This document shows, piece by piece, positions 31,623-39,793 of a stretch of 64,000 nucleotides of DNA. Source of the DNA: an uncultured Prevotella sp. (GTDB taxonomy: Bacteria; Bacteroidota; Bacteroidia; Bacteroidales; Bacteroidaceae); NCBI GenBank assembly GCA_946548085.1, contig CAMNPN010000073.1, positions 1-64,000 on the forward strand, written 5' to 3'. The notes beneath the pieces were generated by a model. It made no database searches. It worked only from the letters and a program-made list of their open reading frames with translations, and had not been told where the DNA came from. Position numbers and translations under genes: made by a program. Every line of letters begins with the position of its first letter. Positions within the stretch are counted from its first letter, which is position 1.

Positions 31623-33389
31623 ATGAAAAAACAGTTTGACTTACAAGGACAGCTGGAGGGCATCTACGCCCATTTCCCAGAGGCGACGCCCATGCCCGTT
31701 ATCGGCATCACGGGCAATTATGAAGACCTGACGTGCAAGTTGGGCCGTGGCTATTACGACTCGGTGGTAGAGGCAGGCGGTGTGCCCGTCATCATCCCCC
31801 CAGAGGCAGACCGTCATGTGATCATCAACACGCTGGGCCGTATCGACGGCCTCATCCTCAGCGGCGGCGGCGACTTCAATCCCCTGTGGGCCGGTGAAGA
31901 ACCCTCCCCCCTGCTTCATGGCATCAACGCTGAGCGTGACAATGCCGAACTGCTCATGGCACAGTTGGCTTACAACCGCCAGATACCTATCCTCGGCATC
32001 TGTCGTGGTATCCAGACGCTGGCCTTGGCCCTGGGCGGAAAGGTGGCGCAGGATATTTCGGAGGTACGGGGGCGCGATGGCGCGGAGGTGCAAGATGTGA
32101 AGCATTCCCAGGATGCCGACCGTTCCGAGCCTACCCACACCGTCACGCTCGACACAGCCTCTACCCTCTATTCCGTCTACAAGTCACATTTCACTCCACG
32201 CTTCTCACTCCACACTCCTCGTATTCCCGTCAACTCCTTCCACCATCAGGCCGTCAGCGACCCGGGACAGAAGTTCCGTGTCGTCGCCACCGCCCCCGAC
32301 GGCATCATCGAGGCCATCGAGAGCACCGAGTTCAAACCGATTATTGGCGTACAGTGGCATCCGGAGTGTATGGAGTCAGGACTGCCGCTCTTCCAATGGC
32401 TCGTGCGCGAGGCCATCAGCTATCGTGAGGCCCACGACCTGCACGACCGCATCCTCTCGCTCGACACTCACTGCGACACCCCGATGTTCTTCCCGCAGGG
32501 CGTGCGCTTCGACCATCGTGACCCGCGCATCCTCACCGATCTGCATAAGATGACGGAGGGACGGCTCGACGCAACCATCATGGTGGCCTACCTGCCGCAG
32601 CCTACGGAACAGCCAACGGCCTTTGCCGACAATATCTTCGACCAGATAGAGAAGATCGTGAGCAAGAACAACCGCTACCTCAGTCTGGCCCGTACCCCTG
32701 ACGAACTCTGGGAGAACAAGCGGGCTGGGCGCAAGTCGATCATGATCGGCATCGAGAACGGCATCGCCCTCGACGGTAAGATCGAGAACCTGCAGCACTT
32801 CGCTGAGCGCGGCATCGTATATATGACCCTCTGTCATAACGGCGACAACGACATCTGCGACTCCGCCTCGCGCAGCAACCAGACCCACGGAGGCGTCAGC
32901 GCCTTTGGCGAGCAGGTGATCCGCGAGATGAACCGCCTGGGCATCCTCGTCGACATGAGCCATGCTGGCGAGAAGAGCTTCTACGACGCCCTCGACATCA
33001 GCGCCAAGCCCATCGTGTGCAGCCACTCCTCCGCCCGTGCCCTCTGCGACCATCCGCGTAACCTCACCGACGACCAGATGCGGGCGCTCGCTGCCAAGGG
33101 TGGTGTGGCGCAGACCACCATCTACAACGGCTTTCTGCGCAAGGATGGTGAGGCTACCATCCGTGATGTCATCGAGCATCTGGAGCATGCCATCGACGTG
33201 ATGGGTATCGACCACGTGGGACTGGGGACGGACTTCGACGGTGATGGCGGCGTACCCGGCCTTGCCAATGCCTCAGAACTCATCAACTTCACCCGTCAGT
33301 TGCTGGCGCGCCGTTACAGTGAAGAAGATATCCAGAAGATCTGGGGCGGCAACTTCCTGCGGGTGATGGCAGAGGCGCAAAGAAGGTAG
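31623..33389 (+). CDS. Fusion of a C26 gamma-glutamyl hydrolase-type amidotransferase and an M19 membrane dipeptidase
   Basis: The ATG at 31623 gives 588 residues; an in-frame ATG at 31602 lies inside the Lrp gene. Residues 1-270 are a class I glutamine-amidotransferase fold (peptidase C26, PuuD-like), with nucleophile Cys127 in GICRGIQ and His246-x-Glu248 in GVQWHPE. Residues 275-588 are an M19 dipeptidase: His283-x-Asp285 metal ligands in LDTHCDTP, later GIENG, VDMSHAG, CSHSS and GLGTDFDGDGG. Both activities attack gamma-glutamyl or dipeptide bonds, so the product may process gamma-glutamyl peptides in two steps. No signal peptide is seen. A Ser/Thr/Pro-rich insert at about 187-203 looks repeat-derived. 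Confidence 0.85.
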   Translation: MKKQFDLQGQLEGIYAHFPEATPMPVIGITGNYEDLTCKLGRGYYDSVVEAGGVPVIIPPEADRHVIINTLGRIDGLILSGGGDFNPLWAGEEPSPLLHGINAERDNAELLMAQLAYNRQIPILGICRGIQTLALALGGKVAQDISEVRGRDGAEVQDVKHSQDADRSEPTHTVTLDTASTLYSVYKSHFTPRFSLHTPRIPVNSFHHQAVSDPGQKFRVVATAPDGIIEAIESTEFKPIIGVQWHPECMESGLPLFQWLVREAISYREAHDLHDRILSLDTHCDTPMFFPQGVRFDHRDPRILTDLHKMTEGRLDATIMVAYLPQPTEQPTAFADNIFDQIEKIVSKNNRYLSLARTPDELWENKRAGRKSIMIGIENGIALDGKIENLQHFAERGIVYMTLCHNGDNDICDSASRSNQTHGGVSAFGEQVIREMNRLGILVDMSHAGEKSFYDALDISAKPIVCSHSSARALCDHPRNLTDDQMRALAAKGGVAQTTIYNGFLRKDGEATIRDVIEHLEHAIDVMGIDHVGLGTDFDGDGGVPGLANASELINFTRQLLARRYSEEDIQKIWGGNFLRVMAEAQRR

Positions 33390-33398
33390 TGTTCTTTT

Positions 33399-33435
33399 TG
33401 TTTACAGTTTACGGTTTACAGTTTACAGATGATTA
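33399..33435. repeat. Heptamer element, half copy (copy 5)
   Basis: GTTTACA-GTTTACG-GTTTACA-GTTTACA-GATGATTA. Its ATGATTA supplies the start codon (33429) and the first residues of the glutaminyl cyclase gene. Confidence 0.8.
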
Positions 33436-34529
33436 CTAAGATAAACGACATATATAGGAGGACGTTATCAACGTTAAGAGTATTCTCTTTCCTCATTCCT
33501 CTTTCCCCATTCCTCTTTACAACCACCTCCTGCGGCCTTCGCAAGCAGGCAGCGACGAGCGACCCAGTGGCAGCACAGCCCGTAGGACCGGCCTTCAGTG
33601 CCGACAGCGCGTACAGTTATTGCGAGCAGCAGTGTGCCTTTGGCCCTCGTACGATGAACAGTCAGGCGCACGATGCCTGTGGACAGTGGATCATGGGGAA
33701 GTTCCGCAGCTTCGGACTCACCGTCACGCCCCAGAACACCCTGCTTAAGGGCTATGACGGCACGATGCTCCGTTCGACGAACATCATCGCCAGTTACCGT
33801 CCGGAACTCACAGACCGTATTCTGCTCTGTGCCCATTGGGACAGTCGTCCCTGGGCTGACAACGACCCCGACGAGGCCAACTGGCACAAGCCTGTCATGG
33901 CTGCCAACGATGGTGCCTCGGGGGTGGCCGTCCTGCTCGAGATCGCCCGACTGTTAAGTTTACAGTCTGCAGTTCTTTCTGATGAAAGCGAACAAGTTCG
34001 GGCGGACAGTTTACAGACATCAACCGTAAACAAGAACCTCGGTGTCGACTTCATCTGTTTCGATGCTGAAGACTGGGGATTCCCGCAGTGGGAGACAACA
34101 GACGATCCTGGCGACTCCTGGGCGCTTGGAGCCCAGTACTGGGCTGCCAACCCGCATGTCGACGGCTATAAGGCCCGCTACGGCATCCTGCTCGACATGG
34201 TGGGCGGCCAGGGGGCACAGTTCTATCAGGAGCAACTCTCGCTCCACTATGCCCGCAGTGTCGTCGACCGTGTGTGGCGGGCCTCGCAGACGGTGGGCTA
34301 TGGCAGTTTCTTCCCTCAGCGCGAGGGGGTAGGCATCACTGACGACCATCTGCCCGTAAACCGCGTGGCGAAGATTCCCTGCATCGACATCATTCCATAC
34401 TATCCCGATTGCGCGCAGAGTTCCTTCGGTCCCGTCTGGCACACCGTTAACGACGATATGGACCACATCGACCGCAACACGCTTAAGGCTGTTGGCCAGA
34501 CCTTGATACAAGTGCTGTTCTCAGAGTAA
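33429..34529 (+). CDS. Glutaminyl-peptide cyclotransferase (M28-like, bacterial QC)
   Basis: The 366-residue lipoprotein (Cys35 after TTTS) has the bacterial glutaminyl cyclase fold related to M28 aminopeptidases. Metal and catalytic motifs are CAHWDSRPWADND, AANDGASGVAVLLE, FDAEDWG, LLDMVGG, GITDDHLPV and WHTVNDDMDHID. In Porphyromonas and Prevotella such enzymes convert the N-terminal Gln exposed on many periplasmic proteins to pyroglutamate. The start codon lies in a heptamer repeat, and residues about 178-200 are an extra segment encoded by heptamer-like DNA. It follows the C26-M19 gene with a 39-bp gap. Confidence 0.88.
   Translation: MITKINDIYRRTLSTLRVFSFLIPLSPFLFTTTSCGLRKQAATSDPVAAQPVGPAFSADSAYSYCEQQCAFGPRTMNSQAHDACGQWIMGKFRSFGLTVTPQNTLLKGYDGTMLRSTNIIASYRPELTDRILLCAHWDSRPWADNDPDEANWHKPVMAANDGASGVAVLLEIARLLSLQSAVLSDESEQVRADSLQTSTVNKNLGVDFICFDAEDWGFPQWETTDDPGDSWALGAQYWAANPHVDGYKARYGILLDMVGGQGAQFYQEQLSLHYARSVVDRVWRASQTVGYGSFFPQREGVGITDDHLPVNRVAKIPCIDIIPYYPDCAQSSFGPVWHTVNDDMDHIDRNTLKAVGQTLIQVLFSE
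33957..34031. repeat. Heptamer-type sequence inside the glutaminyl cyclase gene (copy 10)
   Basis: AGTTTACAGTCTGCAG, then CAGTTTACAGACATCAACCGTAAAC reproduce degenerate left and right arms in frame. They encode the segment from SLQSAV to STVNKN just before the conserved FDAEDWG motif. Confidence 0.6.
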
Positions 34530-34554
34530 GTTTTTTCAGTTTACCGTAGACTAA
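34530..34554. repeat. Degenerate heptamer arm between convergent genes (copy 6)
   Basis: TTTTCAGTTTACCGTAGACTA resembles two heptamers. Its CTA (34551-34553) is the stop codon of the DUF4294 gene read on the minus strand. Confidence 0.5.
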
Positions 34555-35183
34555 ATCTGCCCCGCCTCCACCATCAGCACGACACGCTCGGTGAGCCTGT
34601 CCACGCCATCGGCATCGTAGCCCTTCTTCAGCGAGGCCCCGAAGCCCCAGGCGAACACCTGCCAGAAGCCGGCGCGGATGGGCCCCATGAAGGCCTTGAT
34701 CATGTCGTAGCTCGACGAGTGGCACTCCCTGTCGATGAGTTTTATGAGCAGTTTCCCTTGTGAGTAGGTCAGTTTCTTCATCTTCGGCTTGTAGGTCTTG
34801 AAGATATCGTCTTCCACGCGCTTGATGTGTTCCTCCTTTGCCTTTTCGCTGGGCAGTGACTCCAACACCTCCGTCGTCTCGATGAGTATCTGTCTGGCCT
34901 CCTTGGCGATGGGCAGCACCTTCTTCACGTTCTTCACCAGCCGCATGTAACTTTCCGCCTGACGCTTGTTCTTGAAGGTCAGTTGGGGATACACGTACAC
35001 GTTGTTCATCTCCATATACTGGATACTGTCGCCCTCGTGGAGCACCTTGCCCACCTTCACCGTCGGCACGAACGTAGGCGAGTCCATCTCCGCCAGCACC
35101 TGCTCGGCAGTCATCCGCTGCTCCTGCGCCAGCACCTGCTGACACATCGCCGCGGCCAGTATCATTGTCACGATCCGTCGCAT
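34551..35183 (-). CDS. DUF4294 family secreted protein
   Basis: The promoter at 35192 fixes the start at 35183 and gives 210 residues with a signal peptide (MRRIVTMILAAAMCQQVLAQ). The conserved region YPQLTFKNKRQAESYMRLVKNV, LPIAKEARQIL and the Lys-rich stretch up to GQLLIKLIDRE-like KLLIKLIDRECHSSSYDMI fit DUF4294, a Bacteroidota family of unknown function. It is convergent with glutaminyl cyclase. I cannot assign an activity. Confidence 0.8.
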   Translation of the reverse strand: MRRIVTMILAAAMCQQVLAQEQRMTAEQVLAEMDSPTFVPTVKVGKVLHEGDSIQYMEMNNVYVYPQLTFKNKRQAESYMRLVKNVKKVLPIAKEARQILIETTEVLESLPSEKAKEEHIKRVEDDIFKTYKPKMKKLTYSQGKLLIKLIDRECHSSSYDMIKAFMGPIRAGFWQVFAWGFGASLKKGYDADGVDRLTERVVLMVEAGQI

Positions 35184-35191
35184 ATCGCCTG

Positions 35192-35199
35192 CAAAAGTA
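35192..35199 (-). promoter_or_regulatory. -7 promoter element for the DUF4294 gene
   Basis: TACTTTTG on the minus strand, 8 bp before the ATG at 35183, implying a leader of only a few nucleotides. Confidence 0.65.
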
Positions 35200-35354
35200 C
35201 GCCTATTATTCCACAACAAAGAAAGAAAATGTCTTTTTTTAGCATTAATTCCGAAAATTATCATAATCTTTGCATCCCTGGGGCGATGCTGAGGGGGGTG
35301 CATCTTTTCGTCGTTTTTGTTGCTATAAAGTTTGGTGGTTTCAAGAAAACACAC

Positions 35355-35362
35355 TATCTTTG
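35355..35362 (+). promoter_or_regulatory. -7 promoter element for the HhH/barrel gene
   Basis: TATCTTTG lies 26 bp before the ATG at 35389 and excludes the earlier in-frame start. Confidence 0.65.
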
Positions 35363-35388
35363 CAGCGTTAAACTTAAAACGAAGGATT

Positions 35389-37365
35389 ATGAAGACACAA
35401 ATCGTATGCCTTTTAGTGTGTATGGCCCAGGCTGTTGAAACTCAGGCGCAACGACCTTGGGAACAGTATCTGAATGAAGTGATGACGCAGGAGGACATGG
35501 CCTCGGCATCGTGGGAACAGACGTATGAGTTGTTATGCGAGTTGGAGCAGCATCCCCTGGACATCAACAGTGTGACGCGTGAGCAGTTGGAGGAGTTGCC
35601 CTTCCTCTCCGCCCAGCAGATAGAGGGCATCGTGGAGTACCTGTGGCGCTACGGACGGATGGAGTCGCTCGGTGAGTTGCAGATGATCCGCAGCCTCGAC
35701 TATGTCCAGCGGCGGCTGCTCACCTATTTCATATATATAGGTGGTGAGAAGCCCGAACCGCTGCCCAGGCTCAAGGATGTGGCAAGGTACGGGAAGGGCG
35801 AGTTGATGGCATACGGCAGAGTGCCCTTCTATGAGCGGAGGGGAGACCGGGAAGGCTACTTAGGTCCGAAGTACCGTCACTGGCTGCGCTACCAGTTTGC
35901 CTATGGTGATCAGGTGAAGCTCGGCATGGTGGGGTCGCAGGATGCAGGAGAGCCTTTCTTCGCCAACAAGAACAAGATGGGCTATGACTATTATTCCCTC
36001 TATCTGCAACTGCGCAATCTGGGACGGATAGAGTCGCTGGTCGTGGGCAACTACCGTGTGTCGATGGGCATGGGTTTGGTGATGAACAACAGTTTTGCTT
36101 TGGGAAAGATGATGCTGCTGCAGAACCTTGGCCGTCCTACCTATACCCTCCGTGCCCACTCCTCACGTACGGACGGCTCCCTACTGGGGGCAGGTGCTAC
36201 TGTCGATATGGGTAAAGATCTCAAGTTGACGGCCTTCGCATCCTACAAACCCACGGACGCTACCCTGAACAAAGACGCCACCGTTGCCACCATCCTGACG
36301 ACAGGCTACCATCGCACGACAGCGGAGATGGCGAAAAAGCACAACCTGCATGTCCTGAAGACCGGTGGCTGTCTGCGCTATGCCCCAGGCGGCTTCCACC
36401 TCGGCCTCAACGGACTGTACACCCATCTGGACAGACCCCTCCATCCTAACACGAATACCCTGTACCGTCAGCACTATCCCCAAGGCAGTGACTTCGTGAA
36501 TATGAGCCTCGACTATGGCTATGCCAGTCCTCGTCTGGCCGTCAACGGTGAGACGGCCATCGACAAACAGGGGCATCTGGCCACCATCAATACAGCCAGT
36601 ATACGCCTGTCGGATGTTGTCAGTATGATGGCTCTCCAGCGCTTCTATTCCTACCGCTATTCCTCGCTCGACGCCCAGAGTTACAGTGATGGCGGCAGCG
36701 TGCGGAACGAGAGCGGCATCTACCTCGGACTCTCTTGGAAACCCTCTCTGGCCTTGCAGTTGTCGGCCTATACAGACTATGCCTATTTCGCCTGGGCCCG
36801 CTATCAGGTGTCGCAGTCGTCATACACCTGGGACAACCTGGTGCAGGGCACCTGGCAGAAGCAGAACTGGACCGTCAGCGGGCGATACCGCTTCAGACTG
36901 CGACAGAAGGACGGCGAAGACAAGAAGCACCTCGAGACCCATCCCGACCATCGTGCCCGACTTGCTGTCGGCTATACCCGTGAGCAAGGTCTGGGCGGTC
37001 GCCTGCAGGTTGACGGCGGATGGACGGAAGGCGAGTGGGGCGGGATGGTGAGTGGCACAGTGGCCTACATCCATCGCTGGCTGCGACTGAATGCAGGTCT
37101 GGGCTATTTCCGCACAGACAGTTATGACAGCAGGGTGTATCTATATGAAAGCAGTCCCCTTTACACCTATTCCTCGATGCAGTTCTATGGCGAGGGCCTT
37201 CGCTATTGGCTCATGCTGAGGGCACAAGTCCTTAAGAATCTTATGCTGACGGTGAAGACTGGCAGCACTAAATACTATGACCGGCATACCATAGGCAGCA
37301 GCTATCAGCAAGTCGACGGCTCATCACTCACAGACCTCGACCTACAGTTGCGATGGGTGATGTGA
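35389..37365 (+). CDS. Helix-hairpin-helix domain plus outer-membrane beta-barrel protein
   Basis: The 658-residue protein has a signal peptide (to about ETQAQ, 21), a ComEA-like helix-hairpin-helix pair (about 50-115; LDINSVTREQLEELPFLS, then SLGELQMIRSLD) and a long region of alternating strands rich in Tyr, Gly and Ser, ending LQLRWVM as a barrel would. HhH motifs bind DNA non-specifically in competence proteins, so a surface DNA receptor is conceivable, but the family is uncharacterised as far as I know. Its 3' end overlaps the convergent GT4 gene by 24 bp. Confidence 0.75.
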   Translation: MKTQIVCLLVCMAQAVETQAQRPWEQYLNEVMTQEDMASASWEQTYELLCELEQHPLDINSVTREQLEELPFLSAQQIEGIVEYLWRYGRMESLGELQMIRSLDYVQRRLLTYFIYIGGEKPEPLPRLKDVARYGKGELMAYGRVPFYERRGDREGYLGPKYRHWLRYQFAYGDQVKLGMVGSQDAGEPFFANKNKMGYDYYSLYLQLRNLGRIESLVVGNYRVSMGMGLVMNNSFALGKMMLLQNLGRPTYTLRAHSSRTDGSLLGAGATVDMGKDLKLTAFASYKPTDATLNKDATVATILTTGYHRTTAEMAKKHNLHVLKTGGCLRYAPGGFHLGLNGLYTHLDRPLHPNTNTLYRQHYPQGSDFVNMSLDYGYASPRLAVNGETAIDKQGHLATINTASIRLSDVVSMMALQRFYSYRYSSLDAQSYSDGGSVRNESGIYLGLSWKPSLALQLSAYTDYAYFAWARYQVSQSSYTWDNLVQGTWQKQNWTVSGRYRFRLRQKDGEDKKHLETHPDHRARLAVGYTREQGLGGRLQVDGGWTEGEWGGMVSGTVAYIHRWLRLNAGLGYFRTDSYDSRVYLYESSPLYTYSSMQFYGEGLRYWLMLRAQVLKNLMLTVKTGSTKYYDRHTIGSSYQQVDGSSLTDLDLQLRWVM

Positions 37366-38505
37366 GAGAAGTTGACGATAGATGGCAGCGACCTGGTTGG
37401 CCACACCTTCGCCCTGGAAACGGCGGATATAGGTCTGGCTGCGCTGGATGCGTTCCTCCCGGCCCTCTGCTCCTCGCAGCGACTGACGGATGGCGCTGGC
37501 CAAAGCCTCGGGGTCGCTGGGGTCGACGTACAGACAGTCGGGCCCGCCCGCCTCTTCCAGACAGGAACCCGTACAGCCCACCACGGGCAGTCCGCAACTG
37601 ACGGCCTCGATGATGGGGATACCGAAGCCCTCGTAGACAGACGGATAGACGAACACCTCTGCCTGGGCATACAGCGCGGGCAGGTCGGCATCGGGCACGT
37701 CGTGGAGCATGAAAACCCGTCGCTGTAGGCTGTGTGAGCTGACATATTGGAGAACCTGGTTGGTGTAAGTCGTCTGATGCCCGACGATGACCAGCGACAC
37801 GTCGGAAGGCAGCATCTCGAGCGCCTTGACGGCCAGGAGAATGTTCTTACGCTGCTCGATGGTGCCGACGTTGAGGATGAAGCGCTTGGGAAGGCCATAC
37901 TTGAGGCGTGTCTGCTCCTGCTCGACGGGGGTAGGCCTGGTGGTGAACCTGGGGGCACAACTCTGGTAGATGACGCTGACGCGTGAGGGGTCGACCTGGC
38001 CGTACTCCAGCACGTCGCGCCTGGTGCACTCGCTGATGGCGATGATGTGGTCAGCCTCCTTCAGCGTGCGACGGAATTTCCAGGCATAGATCTTCGTGTC
38101 GATCCACGGATAGAACTCGGGGTGGCGCAGGAAGATCAGGTCGTGGATGGTGACCACGCTGCGGATGCCGCTCTTGCGGATGCCCCGAGGCAGCTCGCCA
38201 CTGAGACCGTGGAACACCTGGACCTTGTCTTTTATCAGGTCTTTCACGATGCCGTGGTCGCGCCACAGTGCCTTGTCGAATGGCAGGAAGGAAGACTCCT
38301 TAGGATAGCACAGACTGACCCTGGGCAGTCCCTCGACCTGGGAGCGCAGACTGTCGCGCCCCTCGTCTGGGGCATAGAGGCGCAGCCTCAGGGTGTCGGG
38401 CTGGTAGGCGAGGTCGCGGACTAAGGTACGGCCATAACTGCCTAAGCCTGTATTGTTGCGCACGATGCGCTTGGCGTCGAAGCCGACGATAATGGAGTCA
38501 TTCAT
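37342..38505 (-). CDS. GT4-family glycosyltransferase
   Basis: The 387-residue GT-B enzyme shows the GT4 C-terminal nucleotide-sugar site, EVFVYPSVYEGFGIPIIEA, an E-x7-E motif with the two conserved Glu, preceded by FILNVGTIEQRKN. It begins with DAKRIVRNNTGLGSYGR, the glycine-rich acceptor loop. It would add a hexose to a lipid-linked glycan at the inner membrane. Its ATG overlaps the GtrA stop by 4 bp, so GtrA and this enzyme are coupled. Confidence 0.88.
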   Translation of the reverse strand: MNDSIIVGFDAKRIVRNNTGLGSYGRTLVRDLAYQPDTLRLRLYAPDEGRDSLRSQVEGLPRVSLCYPKESSFLPFDKALWRDHGIVKDLIKDKVQVFHGLSGELPRGIRKSGIRSVVTIHDLIFLRHPEFYPWIDTKIYAWKFRRTLKEADHIIAISECTRRDVLEYGQVDPSRVSVIYQSCAPRFTTRPTPVEQEQTRLKYGLPKRFILNVGTIEQRKNILLAVKALEMLPSDVSLVIVGHQTTYTNQVLQYVSSHSLQRRVFMLHDVPDADLPALYAQAEVFVYPSVYEGFGIPIIEAVSCGLPVVGCTGSCLEEAGGPDCLYVDPSDPEALASAIRQSLRGAEGREERIQRSQTYIRRFQGEGVANQVAAIYRQLLSHHPSQL

Positions 38506-38885
38506 GGGCGATGGAAGTGTTTAAAGACGAAACGGACGACGATGAAGTTGGTGGGCACGGCGATGGCATAGACCCCCAGGGGCGCCAACTCCTGACTGAA
38601 TCCCAGCCAGAGGAAGAAGTTGAGCAGCACGATGTGGAGGCAGTAGTTGAAGAGATGCGCTCCGCCGAAGCCGATACCGTTTTTCGCAGAGGTCTGCTCG
38701 TGGAAGGTGAAGTGGGCCGACAGCCAGTAGTTGACAAAGAAGCTGAGCACGTAGCCGATGGTATAGGCCACGTTGACATTGATCCAGTGTTGCAGGATCC
38801 AGTAGATGACATAGTTCATGACGGTTGATATCGTACCAACGACAGCAAACCGAATGATCTCTCCGACCGTCTCGCGCTTCAGCAT
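38502..38885 (-). CDS. GtrA-family membrane protein
   Basis: The start at 38885 is chosen because the promoter at 38927 lies inside the longer frame; it yields 127 residues. There are four hydrophobic helices with the family motifs IIRFAVVGTISTVMNYVIYW and FVNYWLSAHFTF. GtrA proteins help move polyprenyl-linked sugars across the membrane or support surface glycan synthesis. A purine-rich GAAGGAAAG ahead of the ATG may serve as ribosome site. It is coupled to the GT4 gene by an ATGA-type overlap. Confidence 0.85.
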   Translation of the reverse strand: MLKRETVGEIIRFAVVGTISTVMNYVIYWILQHWINVNVAYTIGYVLSFFVNYWLSAHFTFHEQTSAKNGIGFGGAHLFNYCLHIVLLNFFLWLGFSQELAPLGVYAIAVPTNFIVVRFVFKHFHRP

Positions 38886-38926
38886 TCTGTTTCCCACTTT
38901 CCTTCTATATCTGTACTTTTCGGCTA

Positions 38927-38934
38927 CAAAGATA
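38927..38934 (-). promoter_or_regulatory. -7 promoter element for the gtrA-type gene
   Basis: TATCTTTG on the minus strand; the ATG at 38885 follows 41 bp later. Confidence 0.65.
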
Positions 38935-38940
38935 CTAAAA

Positions 38941-38974
38941 AAAGTGAATAGTGAATAGTGAATCGTGAAAAATT
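38941..38974. repeat. AGTGAAT tandem repeat, copy d of the GTGAAAAGG type
   Basis: AGTGAAT occurs three times in a row followed by CGTGAAAAATTT. It lies between two divergent promoters and, if translated, adds a false N-terminus to GtrA. Confidence 0.65.
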
Positions 38975-38997
38975 TACTGTCACTCAGCCTTTTTTCG

Positions 38998-39005
38998 TAT
39001 CTTTG
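38998..39005 (+). promoter_or_regulatory. -7 promoter element for the GT2 gene
   Basis: TATCTTTG ends only 7 bp before the ATG at 39013, so the transcript has an extremely short leader. Confidence 0.65.
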
Positions 39006-39012
39006 CATCGCA

Positions 39013-39768
39013 ATGAGTGAAGAGTCAAGGATATCCGTCGTCATCAATACCTACAATGCCCGTCAGCATTTGCAGAAGGTGCTGGAGTCTGTGAAAGGCT
39101 TCGACGAGGTGGTGGTGTGCGATATGGAGAGTACGGATGATACGGTGAAGATCGCTGAGCAATACGGTTGCAAGGTGGTGACCTTCCCCAAGGGCGGTCA
39201 TACCTGCTGCGAACCTGCTCGTACCTTTGCCATCCAGTCGGCCTCCAATCCCTGGGTACTTGTCGTCGATGCCGACGAGATTGTTACTCCAGAACTGCGG
39301 CAGGTGCTCTATGACCTCATCAGTCGGTCTGACTGTGCGGCTGGCTATTATATTCCTCGCCAGAATATGTTTATGAGCATGTTTGTGCGCGATTTCCATT
39401 ACGATTATCAGTTGCGCTTCCTCGTCCGTGAGGGTACAGAATGGCCGCCTTATATTCATTCCCTTCCCAAGGTGCCAGGGCGTGTAGACAAGCTGAAAGC
39501 CTGTAAGGAGGCACGGCTGCTGCATCTGATGGACGAGACGATGCATGAATATATCGCTAAAATGAATGTCTATACGGATAATGAGACTGATAAAAAGCAG
39601 TATGGTGTCTTTGCTCTTTTCTGGCGTCCTCTATGGCGATTCTTCAAGAGTTATGTGATGGACGGCAGTTTCCGCATGGGCATCCGGGGGCTGATACGCT
39701 CGGGGATGCATGCTGTGTACCAATTCATCTTAGTAGCCAAGATCATCGAGAAGCGCTATCGAGGATAG
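39013..39768 (+). CDS. GT2-family glycosyltransferase
   Basis: The promoter sets the start at 39013 and a length of 251 residues. The GT-A features are VVINTYNARQHLQKVL, CDMESTDDT and the DADEI metal-binding motif (about 83-87), followed by a WaaE/KdtX-like pattern with YYIPRQNMFM and Trp/Arg-rich C-terminus. Enzymes of this form add glucose or heptose to LPS core. The neighbouring GtrA/GT4 and LicD genes support a surface-glycan role. Confidence 0.87.
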   Translation: MSEESRISVVINTYNARQHLQKVLESVKGFDEVVVCDMESTDDTVKIAEQYGCKVVTFPKGGHTCCEPARTFAIQSASNPWVLVVDADEIVTPELRQVLYDLISRSDCAAGYYIPRQNMFMSMFVRDFHYDYQLRFLVREGTEWPPYIHSLPKVPGRVDKLKACKEARLLHLMDETMHEYIAKMNVYTDNETDKKQYGVFALFWRPLWRFFKSYVMDGSFRMGIRGLIRSGMHAVYQFILVAKIIEKRYRG

Positions 39769-39793
39769 TTTACAGTTTATAGTTTACTGTTGA
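39767..39793. repeat. Heptamer element, half copy (copy 7)
   Basis: AGTTTACAGTTTATAGTTTACTGTT lies across the 8-bp gap between the convergent GT2 and LicD genes and encodes the LicD stop codon. Confidence 0.7.

Noticed and set aside
33957..34031. Frameshift in glutaminyl cyclase
   Set aside because: The unusual segment looked like a frameshift, but the frame is continuous and both flanks carry family motifs; an in-frame insertion explains it.
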